Part shown: positions 22,487-33,230 of the stretch, piece after piece | How positions within the stretch are numbered: the stretch's first letter is position 1 | Layout of the letters: each line of letters starts with the position of its first letter | Source: Roridomyces roridus | Taxonomy: Eukaryota > Basidiomycota > Agaricomycetes > Agaricales > Mycenaceae | Direction: 5' to 3' | Length of the DNA: 64,000 nucleotides | NCBI GenBank assembly: GCA_029378245.1 | Contig: JARKIF010000128.1 | Coordinates: 32,388-96,387 of the forward strand | The notes under the pieces: model-generated | What the model was told of the DNA's origin: nothing | What the model saw: the letters and a program-made list of their open reading frames with translations, nothing else | The model's database searches: none | Made by a program: the position numbers and the translations under genes

Positions 22487-23370
22487 ATGCAGCACTTCTT
22501 GACCTCCGTGGTTCCACAGCATCTCAAGCCCTTCGACGTCACGCACGAGGGGAAACAGAGGTCGATGGCTAATAATGGCACTGGCACCGCGGTGAGTGGA
22601 GATTGGATCGAGAGACAAGTATAACGATGATGACGAGCTAATAATTAACTCCGAACGGCGACAGGCTGAAAGTTTCCAGTTGGGTGTCCTCCGCAGAGTC
22701 GATGCTCAGGGCGAGCCCCTCGCTGGTTACATGCGAGTCCATGTCGTTGATCTGGCCGAAATTCGTGAAAATATTAGCGGGCTGCGCGCAGCCGCGAGGG
22801 AGAGTGAAGCCGTGGTGCGTCTCCCTTTGCATCGCTGGTTCACTACTTGATCGAGTCCTTCCTTCGAGCAGCTGAGCAAGCTCTCCGTCTTGTTCGAGGA
22901 GACGAAGAACCTCTCTGAGGACTTATACGAGGTCACCAAGCAACAGTTCCTGGTCAACGACCACTCAGGAAATGGCTGCTGGCTCCCTCGCAGGGACTTC
23001 TGGAACGCCAAAGCCATCCTAATCGACTTCGTGCACGTCGCCATTGAAGGCTGGGAGAAGGAACTGACGTGGCTCGCCTCCAAACTGTTCGAATACGAGC
23101 AGACTGCGAACTTCATCTTTGTGCAGTGCAAGACGGCGGGGGACGTGGAGGCTTTCCGCGAGGTGTGTCATGTTCAGTTCAAACCGGGTACTCGGGGTCT
23201 CATATCTACGCTCACAGGTCGGATTCAGGCGCGTGGCTAATTCCACGCTCTTCTGCCTCGCGAAAGACCCCACCCACAAGTCGCACACCATTGCAGCCGA
23301 CAAGGACGCGCCGTTCAAGACGCAGCCCGTCCCTGTCCCGATTCTTAAATCGAAATCCTCCCAGTGTTAG
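22487..23370 (+). CDS. Divergent member of the local GNAT-like family (no MYND finger)
   Basis: Four exons (22487-22591, 22665-22814, 22872-23162, 23218-23370) sum to 699 nt, or 232 residues. The C-terminal block VGFRRVANSTLFCLAKDPTH with SHTI and DKDAPF matches the other family members in this window (FRR....FFCLAKD..H.SH), as do the exon junctions. The part equivalent to the acetyl-CoA loop is poorly conserved: the paralogues have WRGKGIGR, while here it reads EGWEKELTWLASKLF. Catalytic activity is therefore doubtful. The N-terminal residues differ from the duplicate copy at 24865, so the start was probably rearranged. It lies inside unit A of a tandem duplication. Confidence 0.7.
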
Positions 23371-23652
23371 ATGGGAGATATATCAGTAGAATGGAAGAAC
23401 AAGAGGAATAATGTGTGTACTGTACGGGACTGTATCTTTCTTAGCATGTCGTAGTTTTGTCGTAATTGTTTTCGTTCGCAAACCAATCACAGTCAACATA
23501 CAATAGTTCTGTAATCTGCTCGCATTCCTGGAATCCGAAGACATGTTAGAAACGGGGACGCAGAAAGCACGGATGGTTCCTACCTACCGCCTCTGTTCAG
23601 CCTGCCATAATATGGCCTCCGTTTGTTGCCACGATTGCGCCACGAGAGTACA

Positions 23653-23949
23653 TTAGCGCAGATGCAACCAGAGACGGTCCGTCGTCTGAGTACCTTGATA
23701 TAAGTCGGCAGCAGACCAGGACGGATGAGTCAATTGGTTGAACGGTCGCCGGTGGTCACCAGTGGTGAGCGAGGACCCAGCTCGAGAGAGCTTGAGAGCT
23801 TCGGCATGTCGAGGGCACATGTACAGGCCAGAGGATTGGAACTGGGGTTGTTCAAAGTAAGAGCTGAGAATGTCCAGTACATACGTCGGGGACTCGGAAA
23901 AGGGCGTCGAGTTGGCGGACGTCGATTTCGAGTTCGGAGTCGGCGGCAC
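23653..23949 (-). CDS. Hypothetical short frame in duplicated unit A
   Basis: A 98-codon frame ending LYQGTQTTDRLWLHLR, preceded on the same strand by another frame with STFKLWGAADSELEIDVRQL. The two might be exons of one gene. The corresponding part of unit B (about 25400-26000) is diverged and has different stops, so constraint is not obvious. No family recognised. Confidence 0.25.
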   Translation of the reverse strand: MPPTPNSKSTSANSTPFSESPTYVLDILSSYFEQPQFQSSGLYMCPRHAEALKLSRAGSSLTTGDHRRPFNQLTHPSWSAADLYQGTQTTDRLWLHLR

Positions 23950-24808
23950 CCCATAGCTTGAAGGTTGAGGGTTTCATGCTGGTAAAACAATACCAAGGAA
24001 GTTCGCTGGCGCCTATGAGTCGAGATCGCCGCGGCCTGTGGGGGCATCGAGAGAGCGCGGAGGGGGTAAGACGCGGGCGTGATGGTCCTGGTCGGAGAGA
24101 CGATTTAGGCCGGGAGAAACAGAAGAAGATGGCGATGCCGGTCTGAGTACCAAGTTGATCTGACTTGGGATCTGAAAACAAAGGACGGCAGTTATATCTG
24201 AGATCTCCTCGCTCCATTCACTGGTGGAAAATCTGGGAAAACCAGCGCACGTGAAAGAGAGCACAATGCAAGCACAATGAACTGCCAGGCTGGCCCTGCG
24301 CGAAGGAACCTTGCCGTGTTCTTTGTCTTAACAAAGGGGAAAGAGGTCTGTTCCTCTCAACCTTCAGTCAAAGGAACGATTAAGATAGGGGTTCGAGCGA
24401 TAACAGGATAACCCCGATATCCAATCTACTTCGATCACTAACACAGTTACTACAGATCGAACCCAAAAGAAGTTGAGCTGATACTTGGTGCAATACTAAG
24501 AGTTGGGAAACTCTCCAGGCTGTGAGACAGCAAGCTTCGCAAAATTCAACACAGTTTGAACGAACGCTGGGCGTAAAGCAGAGCAGAGATGAGAGTGCAC
24601 GTGCCGCAATAGCTGCCAACCCCGCGGCCGTTCCAAGCTCGGCCCCTTCGACGGGCCTTCGTCGCCGCCCAGTGTTCGCTCCTTTATCGCTATTGCTCGG
24701 CGCTATCGGCACTCGCTTAGGACAAAGGTTCAAATTCCCTGACAATGCCGCCTGATGGGAAAGTATCTTGCAAAGTCTCTCTGGTGCTTGTGTGTGTGGT
24801 GCTTCATG

Positions 24809-24816
24809 TATAAATA
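24809..24816 (+). promoter_or_regulatory. TATA box upstream of the truncated GNAT-like copy
   Basis: TATAAATA 49 bp before the ATG at 24865, followed by a pyrimidine-rich leader. Confidence 0.5.
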
Positions 24817-24864
24817 CCGGTCCAGGTTGAGTCCATTGGCATCACTTTCCCTCCCACCTTTCCG

Positions 24865-25252
24865 ATGCAGCTTGCCTTTATTGCCGTGGAAAAACGGGTT
24901 GCCCAGGCCTTGGGCTTTAGATCCAAGAGCAAGTACCTACATCAATTGGTGGAGATTTTCAACCGCGCGTTGACCGCGACGGCCCAATTATCCAGCACGC
25001 CCTCCACGAACTCGAACGAGCTGGCACCGGGTCTATTTTCGTCCATTCTAGACAATCTCAAGCGGTTCGATGTCACGCACGAGGGAAAGCGGGGGACGAT
25101 GGCTAATGGCATCACGGTGAGTCGATTGGATCGAGAGACAAGATGATCTAATTAACTCCGAACGCGCACACCATTGCAGCCGACAAGGACGCGCCGTTCA
25201 AGACGCAGCCCGTCCCTGTCCCGATTCGTAAATCGAAACCCTCCCAGTGTTA
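24865..25252 (+). pseudogene. Internally deleted copy of the GNAT-like gene
   Basis: The N-terminal exon is well formed: MQLAFIAVEKRVAQALGFRS, then LVEIFNRALTATAQL and LKRFDVTHEGKRGTMANGIT, with the same GTGAGT donor as the 22487 gene. About 40 nt into that intron, at AACTCCGAACG, the sequence jumps straight to the last exon (CGCACACCATTGCAGCC). Exons 2, 3 and half of exon 4 are missing, together with the acceptor. Read through, the frame stops after 93 codons. This copy may preserve the ancestral N terminus that the 22487 gene lacks. Confidence 0.75.
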
Positions 25253-26292
25253 GATGGGAGATATATCAGTAGAATGGAAGAACGAGAAGGAATAATGTAT
25301 GTATTGTACGGGACTGGATCTCGCATGTCGTAGTTTTGTCGTAATTGCTTTCTACAATAGTTCTGTAATCTGCTCGCATTCCTGGAATCCGAAGACGTGT
25401 TAGAAACGGGGACGCAGAAAGCATGGATGGTTCCTACCTACGCGTCCGTTTATACCACCATATGACCTCCGTTGAACGTTCGCCACGAGTACATGAACGC
25501 GGATGCAGCTTTCCTTCCAGGGCCGGTTGAACGAAAAGCGGCTTTGCATGGGTGCCAACTTCGCCTGGCACCCTCCACCGTCGGAATGCAACAAATTTTG
25601 GGTTTGGGCCAGTGAGCCGGTCCGAGTACGTTGATATACTTGGACAGCGGAGCAAGACGGGTAGGATTGATTCGAACGGGCTCGGAGCCAGACGTCGATA
25701 CGGCGGTCAATTGGAAATTACGTCTCGGGAGTCGGCCGCCGGAGGCCCGGAGCTGAAGAAAGGGCCAGGACTGGAGCACACTCGAGCTTGAATCTTGAGA
25801 AGATGAGGCGGCAGGTCGAGGGCAATGGACACTGGGGTGGTCGGAAACTTCTATGGGGTCAGGAATAAGACCGAGAGTGTCCAGTACGCAGCAAGTATGC
25901 TGTGTGCAGGCCCTTGGAAGAGCCGCGATGGCTGGCGTCGAATCGGAGGCTCCCTATAGCTTGAGGGTGCCATGCTGGCACTACAATGCAATGCAAAGAA
26001 GTCTCGCTGGTACTATGGGTATCGGGAGAGAGCAGAGGGTAAGCAGGACAGGACAAGTTGACGGTAAGAAAAGACCCGTTGGCAGCCGTTGCGGCCAAAT
26101 CGGGATGACCAACTTGCTCTCTCTCTCTTCACCACCACTTTGCACCCATATGCCCTGCTGATTGCCCTGGAATAACACAGGGAAGCTTCCATATTCTCCG
26201 ACCCGCCGTACGAGTGAGATTTGATACAGACTACCGCTCTCACGACTCGAAGTTGTCCGGACCGACAACCTGCTCCACAGCAAACTTCCGTC

Positions 26293-27606
26293 ATGTCCTT
26301 TCCAACGCTCGCACGATCATTGCTGTCGGTGTGCCGGACAGCCCAAGCCTCCGCCAGACTCGCTCGCAAGAATGGCTTCTCGACATCTGCCCCCAAGCAG
26401 CTGATGAGCACGATCGGCTTCACGGACAACCAGCTAACGGTGCGCCAAGCCGTATCGACCGTGTGCGCTCAATTCCCCAACACGTACTGGCAAGAACGAG
26501 ACCAGACCGAGGAGGATCCGAAGGAGTTTCACGCGGCGCTGGCGAAGGACGGCTGGTTAGGCATCGCGCTGCCCGAGTCCCTTGGTGGAGCCGGATTGGG
26601 CATCTCCGAGGCTACGATGATGATGCAGACGATCGCAGAGTCTGGTGCGGGGATGCAAGGCGCGCAGTCGATCCACGCCAACGTCTATGCGACTCAGCCG
26701 CTAGCCAAGTTTGGTACGAAGCAGCAGCTCGAGAGCACCATCCCCAATATCATCTCGGGAAAGTGGCGCGTCTGCTTTGGCGTGACGGAGCCCAACGCGG
26801 GTCTCGACACGTTGCGGCTCTCGACGACGGCGAAGAAGCTTTCGGATGGCTCGTACTCGGTGACGGGGCAGAAGATTTGGATTACGTGTGCGCAGGTGGC
26901 CTCCAAGATGATACTGCTCGCACGGACGACGCCTCTCGAGGAGGTGAAGAAGCCGAGCGAGGGCCTGTCGATATTCTGCATCGACCTCGATCGCTCACAG
27001 CCGGGCCTCACCATGCGGAGGATCAAGAAGATGGGCGGGCGCGGCGTCGACGCCAACGAGGTCTTTTTCGATAACTATCACATCCCGGCGGACTCACGGA
27101 TCGGGGAGGAGGGTAAGGGCTTCAAGATCATTCTACATGGTATGAATGCCGAGCGGTGTCTACTGGCCGGCGAGGCGCTGGGATTGGGCTACGCGGCGCT
27201 CGCCAAGGCGACCGAGTATGCACGCACGCGGGTTGTGTTCCAGCGCCCTATAGGACAGAACCAGGCTATCGCCCACCCATTAGCTGACGCCTACATGAAG
27301 CTCGAAGGCGCCAAGCTCGCGACCTACCACGCAGCGAGGCTATACGACGACAGCAGGACGAACGATTCGATTCGTCCGGATGCTGTCGGGGTGGCTGCCA
27401 ATTCAGCCAAATATATGGCAGCGGAGGCGGCGTTTGCGGCTTGTGAGCGCGCGGTGTTGACTCATGGGGGCATGGGCTACGCGGTTGAGTATGATGTGGA
27501 GCGGTGGTTCCGCGAGTGCCTCGTCCCCCGTATTGCGCCCGTCAGTCGCGAGATGATTCTCAATTATATTAGCGAGAAGGTTCTCGAGCTGCCTCGCAGC
27601 TATTGA
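26293..27606 (+). CDS. Acyl-CoA dehydrogenase family protein, probably mitochondrial
   Basis: FAD-dependent alpha,beta-dehydrogenation of an acyl-CoA, a step of fatty-acid or branched-chain amino-acid breakdown; chain-length preference is not readable. It is a single exon of 437 codons, unusual here because the neighbours are intron-rich. The start at 26293 gives a basic, Ser/Ala-rich presequence (MSFPTLARSLLSVCRTAQ). Domain order is N-terminal helices (DGWLGIALPESLGGAGLGIS), middle beta domain (CFGVTEPNAGLDT, then TGQKIWITCAQ) and C-terminal helices (GYAALAKATEYARTRVVFQR, PIGQNQAIAHPLAD, LTHGGMGYAVEYDVERWFRE). Length is as usual for the family. It lies just to the right of the duplicated region. 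Confidence 0.93.
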   Translation: MSFPTLARSLLSVCRTAQASARLARKNGFSTSAPKQLMSTIGFTDNQLTVRQAVSTVCAQFPNTYWQERDQTEEDPKEFHAALAKDGWLGIALPESLGGAGLGISEATMMMQTIAESGAGMQGAQSIHANVYATQPLAKFGTKQQLESTIPNIISGKWRVCFGVTEPNAGLDTLRLSTTAKKLSDGSYSVTGQKIWITCAQVASKMILLARTTPLEEVKKPSEGLSIFCIDLDRSQPGLTMRRIKKMGGRGVDANEVFFDNYHIPADSRIGEEGKGFKIILHGMNAERCLLAGEALGLGYAALAKATEYARTRVVFQRPIGQNQAIAHPLADAYMKLEGAKLATYHAARLYDDSRTNDSIRPDAVGVAANSAKYMAAEAAFAACERAVLTHGGMGYAVEYDVERWFRECLVPRIAPVSREMILNYISEKVLELPRSY

Positions 27607-27735
27607 CGCCTGTAGGAGAAGTTTCAATTGTATTTTTATGCGTGTTCCGTGCAAACTGAAGAAACGGTTTGAGAGGATGTCGCAAATTCAAAGGAGGACC
27701 AAGAACAGTCAATAAAACAGCGTCAAGAAGTAGAT

Positions 27736-28803
27736 GTTAGTTCAATCGAATATAGTCGCTTAGAACGAAGAACGAGTCCTCTTCCAGCTTGACTGCAAAA
27801 TTTCTCTTTGGTGCACACACGCAATCCGTTCAAGTTTTTTCCATTCTCCTCTCCATCCTCTGGCAGTGTTTACGGTAAGAGTGGCCTTCCGCGGGGTAGC
27901 TCAGGTCACGAGTGTGCTGATCCCGAACTCCGATTTCGGATGCTGCGAAAGCCCGCATTGGGCTCCAAGTAAGACACCCTACGAGAGAGATGTAAAGTCA
28001 ATGCGGTAAGGGCTATAAGGCAGGTAAATTGGTGCAGGCGGTCAAGGAGGGAAACCTCTACAGTCGCGTCACCTTATTCGTGAGTGAGTCTCGGATCCGG
28101 ATACAGTAAGTGTACGTACGGAGCTCACCTATCGAATGCCCAAGTGCTGCAATCGGGATAAAACTTTGAGAACATCATCTACCAAAAGGACGGTTGTTGG
28201 GCCAATGATATCCGCCTCTCGAACGATAGTCAAAACTTTGACAGTCGACGCGAAGCGGCTCAACGAGGAAAAATCGAGAACCGAGCGATCCTGGTGAATC
28301 TGGATACGCTCGAGCGGCCTGGCAGAGTTGGCTTCGGAGACGCGGCGCGTCAATTGCGATCAGGTTGGAAAATTGACGATCGCCGAAGGTATAGGACACC
28401 GTGGACGGCAGAGAGAGGACTCGTAAGTATATGCGTTTGTTGAGCGAAAAAGACGGTACAAGCCATGCTGAAATACGTATTGAAAAAGTGTTCGAGCTGG
28501 AAGGGTCCCTCCAGCATGCATTCCTGAATAAGTATTTGTCACGGGCGTAGAACCCGGGACGTGGTGCACAGCCAGGCGCTTGAAGTTAGTACAACGGGTG
28601 AAGGCATACGCGTCACTGCCAAGCACCACGACTTGACGAGTCGCATATCGCAATCCCGCAAATCCAGTGTCCACACTGCGATATGGCATCTTCCGTTGGG
28701 CCTGGTCTCGGAAAGAATGGGAGATTCTACAGAGCGGAGCTAGGCTCGTGTTGACGTGGTCGCATATAATGGAGCATATTTCGGGTGGAAGCAAGGACGC
28801 CAT
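27736..28803 (-). pseudogene. F-box/LRR-like gene copy, decayed
   Basis: Aligns along its length with the F-box genes at 34162 and 35569. The N terminus is MASLLPPEICSIICDHVNTS followed by LAPLCRISHSFRDQAQRKM, then ANSARPLERIQIHQDRS. The 3' part carries the same end signature (GAACGAGTCCTCTTCCAGCT) at about 27770-27790. It has several frame changes, a large part of the middle is missing, and the exon 1 end reads LQHLGIR and then a stop instead of running into the intron. It is divergent to the F-box/ankyrin gene, with 88 bp between starts. Confidence 0.75.
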
Positions 28804-28891
28804 GGTGGTCGAGTCGGAGATGGAGCGATGGGCAAGTGATTTGATCGTGATGCGTGCATCTCGGCAAAACGGCTCTTGTTCCTGCACCACC

Positions 28892-29902
28892 ATGTCGACC
28901 AATTATTTCGACTCAGTGCCACCTGAGTTGATTTTTCTACTCTCTACATCCCTTTCAAAGGCCTCCCTCAACTCTTTCATCTCGACTTGTCATCGTTTCC
29001 ACGAGATACTCCAGCCGGAGCTGGAATCGCGCCTCTCCCCAGCTCTCGCCAAAGCACTGCTGCACTGGGCAGCAGCAGCCAAACCCCACATCGTCGCAAA
29101 ACTTCTCGCCCCTCCTCACTCCGTCTGTGCAGACCACAGACAGTCCAATTCCCAGCTCTTCGGCCCTCCAACCCCGCTCCACCTCGCCGTACGAGCAAGG
29201 AACCTCGAATCTGCTGCACTGCTCCTCGAGGCTGGTGCTGATCCCAGACAGGAATTGGAGTTGACTTGTGGGGAATCCCGTCAGCCACTGCATTTAGCTG
29301 CTCTAAGGAGCGACTTTGATATGATCGAGCTGTTGCTTGACCACGGTGCCCCCATCGACTCCCTATCGCGCCCCGGTGGTTCCGCAACGACTGTGCTTCA
29401 CCATTTCTGTACCACCGGGTCCCTCGAAACAGTCGAGCTCCTCCTGTCGCGAGGCGCCGATCTGTCAGTAGCCGGCAACCGGGGCCCCGCACTCGGCTTC
29501 GCTGTCCATGCCGATCACCTCCCAGTTGTCAAGTACCTCCTGCGGAATGGCGCGGACGCCTCAGTTACAGTTCCGCTTTCCGTTCTTCTCGACTTTCCCC
29601 CACGATCTGCGAACCTCCTCTACGTCGCCATGGGTATTCCGAAGCCGGAAATCGCTTTCATGAGACGGCAGGCGGGGTTGGAGATGCAACGATGGGAGGG
29701 TTTGCCGCTGGATGAGAAGCGAAAACAGATTATGGCGCACTTGCTGGCACATGGTTGCAGCAAGGAAGACACCATGGGAACGATTACGATGCATCTTACT
29801 GCCCTGGCGAGCGGAGCTGGGTACGGCGAGGAGGAGTTCCTTCAAATCGTCCGGGAGATGATCAAACAAGCGGAGGATGCGATTCCGACTCTGGTTTTGT
29901 GA
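28892..29902 (+). CDS. F-box-like ankyrin repeat protein
   Basis: A single exon of 336 codons from the ATG at 28892. The N-terminal 40 residues (FDSVPPELIFLLSTSLSKAS, then CHRFHEILQP) have the F-box look, suggesting binding to Skp1 in an SCF ubiquitin ligase. About five ankyrin repeats follow: TPLHLAVRARNLESAALLLE, QPLHLAALRSDFDMIELLLD, TVLHHFCTTGSLETVELLLS, ALGFAVHADHLPVVKYLLRN, and a degenerate one near IMAHLLAHG. The ankyrins would recruit a substrate, which cannot be named. Two decayed copies of its N-terminal part lie at 32927 and 33231. The short divergent spacing to the F-box copy on the other strand suggests a shared promoter. Confidence 0.88.
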   Translation: MSTNYFDSVPPELIFLLSTSLSKASLNSFISTCHRFHEILQPELESRLSPALAKALLHWAAAAKPHIVAKLLAPPHSVCADHRQSNSQLFGPPTPLHLAVRARNLESAALLLEAGADPRQELELTCGESRQPLHLAALRSDFDMIELLLDHGAPIDSLSRPGGSATTVLHHFCTTGSLETVELLLSRGADLSVAGNRGPALGFAVHADHLPVVKYLLRNGADASVTVPLSVLLDFPPRSANLLYVAMGIPKPEIAFMRRQAGLEMQRWEGLPLDEKRKQIMAHLLAHGCSKEDTMGTITMHLTALASGAGYGEEEFLQIVREMIKQAEDAIPTLVL

Positions 29903-30046
29903 TTTTCGTTGGGTCCTTTAGCTATGTTCTCTTCTATTTTCTTTGGAACGTTGTGCCCGGACTTGTGTGAATCGACACTAATTGAATTCTTTTGTTGTTG
30001 AGACATCAACATAGGAGCTACAATTCAGTCTCTCCTTCACCCCCCC

Positions 30047-30940
30047 ATGTCGACAATGCCTGAACTGCGCGAATTCGTTGTATCTCAAACTGTGGACACA
30101 GATGCAATACACCTCCGGGCCAGAATGAATACGGAGTTTGATGCACGCCAGGTAGAGTCGTCCAGTCCCTTGAGGTCTTTCCATTCACGCTCCTCTCACT
30201 CAGACAGGCAAAGTCGATATCGAATACGCTCGTCCTGGTACCACCATACCCATCAAGATTGGATACATATCCCTCGATGTGATTGATTTCACCGAGGCGC
30301 GCGTTCAGGGTTTCTTCGACTGTCTCGATGGACATTCTCAGGTGCGCCCTTGTATATTATTCGCCCTCATTCTCCTTGATTGTAACAAATAAATAAGGAA
30401 CTCGGCCAACTTGCCTTGTATTTCGACTCTTTCGGCTATCTTCGTCCTAACAACGGATGTTGGAACCCGGCCGACTTTCAGGGCGAACGGTCCCTTGTTT
30501 ATATCCCGGAATTCGTGGTCGACGAGGCGTGGAGGGGGAAGGGCGTTGGGCGAGCCGTTTTCCCCAGGCTTTTTGAACTGCCCCAGTTGAACGGTGCTGG
30601 ATTCATCTTCGCGTGGCCGACCGTGTTGGGCCACCTTGAGCCCCGCGTCAATGGGAACTACGATCAGCAGGCCTGGGAGACGAAACGTGACCGGATTGTT
30701 GAGTTTTTCAGAAAGGCGAGTACCAGTTGTTCAGCGTTGAAAACTCTACTTGTCAATGATTATTGACTGAACGTCCAGGCTGGATTTCGCCGTCTTGGCA
30801 ACTCTATCTTTTTCTGCTTGGCAAAGGACGGCGGACACACATCCCACTCCATTCTAATCGATGGAGAGGCACCGTACCAACAGCTTCCTCCGCCCATCAC
30901 CGAGGAGGAGTTCAGGCGTCAATTCTGGGCGCACATTTAG
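30047..30940 (+). CDS. GNAT-like acetyltransferase family protein (no MYND finger)
   Basis: Read as four exons starting at the ATG at 30047 (MSTMPELREFVVSQTVD). The core contains GKVDIEYARPGTTIPIKIGY, FGYLRPNNGCWNPADF and LVYIPEFVVDEAWRGKGVGR. The last resembles the beta4/alpha3 acetyl-CoA loop (R-x-x-G-x-G/A) of GNAT enzymes. It is followed by LFELPQLNGAGFIFAWPTVL and, after the last intron, AGFRRLGNSIFFCLAKDGGH. The last intron appears to use a GC donor (AAG|GCGAGT), where both MYND paralogues have GT at the same place. The stop is at 30938-30940. The acetyl acceptor is unknown and enzyme activity is an inference from the loop. Confidence 0.75.
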
Positions 30941-31222
30941 CGATTTTGATGTCACACCGTCGAATAGGTTCTCCAATAAAAACGAATTTTGTAGCAAATG
31001 AAAAGTGGCGGTAGTCCAAGGCGGAACTCGATTCAATTTCCAAAACAAGGAAAAGCAAGGGCAATTCAACACTTTGGGAGCTCGCGCCGATTGAACAGAC
31101 TGCGGCCAGGACGCTTCTGAATTTGTTCAGTCGAATTTAGGGCTCAGTCCCCAATGCATTTTGAACGGTACAACAATTTTTATTGGTACACCTACAATTA
31201 CATATACAGACTCGACTAGGGC

Positions 31223-32374
31223 TCAAACAACATTTCCGCTCGCATCAAACCCGACATCCAAAATGGCAGGACCAGCCACGGTCGTCGAATCATCCAGCGT
31301 CCCATTGCTGCTCGTAACAAAAGCGAACACATATCCGCGGAGGTCGGACGGGATATCGACTTTGCTGTCGTTGTGGATGGGCTGGAAGGCCGGGGCACCA
31401 ATGCCAGACGCGAACGCGACGAAAAGTGAGCCGTTATTCTGCGCGGAGAACGTGAGCGTCCCCGTCGAGCCCGGCTTGCCTTCAAGGGTCAGGGCGGGGT
31501 AGGGCGTGAGAGTGGGAAGCGAGGCAGCGTTGCCGTCGGGGCAGGACGCGATGAACTGGGCGGCCAAGGTGTATACGGCGTTGAGCCCGAGAGGCGTCTG
31601 GAACGCGGTGTCCCATGCAGCGCCATGGAGGATGGCGGAATTGATCCAGGCAGTGTGGCGGCCTTCGACGGTGAGGATGCTGGCAGCGGCGGTCAGGTAA
31701 TCCTAGTAGAGTGAGCAACGCGATCACGAATCGTATAAAAGGATGCACACCTTGTTGCTGATAAACGCCGCGCCGCCCGTATACGCTGAAAGAGTCGTTG
31801 AATGCCGGGGAAAGAGGAGAGGTTAAAGAACGCACCTGTACTACCAACCGATTCCAGGGTAGCTGCGAGGCTCACAAACGATTTGATGTCCGAGACGGGG
31901 CTAGAGGATGCGTTAAATGAAAGCTCAACACGTTGAAAGAGTACTGACAAGTTGTATGTGCAAGCATTCACGGCCTGCGCCCCCGCCGTCTGCAGCGCAG
32001 TGGTGAGGAACTGGACGTGCGTGGCTTCGTGGTCGCGAATCTGCCCAAGACGGCCATATATCCAGTCGGGGTACCCTGCGGCAGCGAAATCAGCGGAGCT
32101 GAAGTTGGCGAGACCCTCCTTGTAGAATGCCGCCTCGAGGTGTTCTAGATGGTGATCAGCGAACGTCGACAAAATGGACATGGAGCGTACCGAGTGTCAA
32201 CGCGTAATTGAGGACTTGTGGATCTGGACGCGAGATGAGCGAAGCCGTGTTGGCCGAGGGCGAGGACATACCACTGATATTTGTGTCGCGTTTCAAGACC
32301 GGGCCCGCCTTGGCGAGCTGGACGAGAGGGGCAACGGCGGCAAGGGCAGACGCAAGTTGGATCGTGAACTTCAT
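31223..32374 (-). CDS. Secreted ferritin-like domain protein, copy 1
   Basis: Belongs to the fungal ferritin-like/Rds1-type group of secreted or cell-surface stress proteins. The start at 32374 gives a signal peptide (MKFTIQLASALAAVAPLVQL...AKA) and a Lys-Arg site (VLKRD). The helical ferritin-like part is readable over several short exons: PDPQVLNYALTLGTL, HLEAAFYKEGLANFSSADFA, GYPDWIYGRLGQIRDHEATH and LAATLESVGSTG. Glu of HLEAAFY and the DHEATHV Glu/His pair are candidate metal ligands. After the LTAAASILTVEGRHTAWINS helix comes a beta-rich C-terminal domain (FSAQNNGSLFVAFASGIGAP, VDIPSDLRGYVFAFVTSSNG). Two further copies lie at 38603 and 40863 in the same direction. Confidence 0.85.
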
Positions 32375-32420
32375 GGTGTAAGTAGAAACGAAGGTAGGGC
32401 GAACTGAGTGGCACAGCCCA

Positions 32421-32427
32421 TTTTATA
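32421..32427 (-). promoter_or_regulatory. TATA box of ferritin-like copy 1
   Basis: TATAAAA on the minus strand, about 47 bp upstream of the ATG at 32374. The same element sits in the same place before copy 2, and the flanking upstream sequence is conserved between the copies. Confidence 0.55.
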
Positions 32428-32926
32428 CTTTTGAAAGAGACTACGTAGTGCCGCCCGCCCCCTAAACGTGAAGCCGCAATTTTGAGTTGTGGAGACTTGG
32501 TCAAACTGAGTTTTCCGCAGTAGAATGAATGATAGAGATTTCTTTGAACTGAGTGTCCGAGTGCTCGAGAGTATTCAGCCAGAAAATGCGAAGCAAGAGA
32601 GTAGAAAGCAACACCGAGATGCCCGAGAAGACAAGGTAGCAATGTTTGATCTCGGCCCCAGATGACGATCGTGATCCGGGAAGCGATCTTGATTGGAAAT
32701 CAGCCCGAGATGTCCGAGATGACCAGGCACTCGTCATCGTCTTCGTCACGGATGACCAGAAAAAGGAGACGGAAAACAATAGGCTGGACAAGAAATTGAA
32801 GTACAGTTCGTGACGAGGGGGACAAAGACAGCGAGAGAGGTGTACGGAACGATGGTCGTGGTTGCAAAGGAAAGACAGTCCAGATCAGTGATGGCCCGGG
32901 TGCTATTGACTTTCTTTTCAACCACC

Positions 32927-33063
32927 ATGTCGACGACGAATTACAGTCCCACCTGAGTTGATGGCACTCATATGCACGTCTCTATCCAATATTTGTATCC
33001 CTCCAGTCTTTTATCTTGACTTGTCCTCGCTTTGAATTCCACGCGATGGCACTCCAGCCAGAA
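32927..33063 (+). pseudogene. Fragment of the F-box/ankyrin gene, 5' end (first relic)
   Basis: Starts with the same ACCACCATGTCGAC context as the intact gene at 28892, followed by a recognisable but frame-broken PPEL...FILTCPRF equivalent. Similarity ends near CACTCCAGCCAGAAC. It is too short and too frameshifted to code. Confidence 0.6.
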
Positions 33064-33230
33064 CGATGTTGGGGAGATTGGAACGAGCCGAGAATGCAAT
33101 CCCGAATCTCTCTTGATTTTGGCCGTTGGGCCTTTCAGGTAATATGGCCGCCTTCTGCCTGCAGTTGGTATCTGCACAACTTCTTGAAATCATTGAGACA
33201 CGGATACTTTTGACTTTCTCCTGAACCACC

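Larger units (their letters stand above)
22500..26110. repeat. Tandem segmental duplication, units about 22500-24060 and 24990-26110
   Basis: Long aligned stretches recur in the same order in both units: the exon with FDVTHEGK, the 3' exon and trailer (GATGGGAGATATATCAGTAG), TTGTCGTAATTG, and the CTGCTCGCATTCCTGGAATC block. A diverged minus-strand stretch containing the TGTCCAGTAC landmark follows. Unit B lacks about 620 bp of the GNAT-like gene and several smaller blocks. Confidence 0.8.

Noticed and set aside
24720..24745. GGTTCAAATTCC, resembling a tRNA T-arm
   Set aside because: No matching acceptor, D or anticodon arms around it; no tRNA or rRNA gene was found anywhere in the window.
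26214..27074. Long + strand frame (286 codons) overlapping the acyl-CoA dehydrogenase
   Set aside because: It is a shadow frame in GC-rich coding DNA; the overlapping frame has complete family motifs, while this one is Arg-rich without domains.
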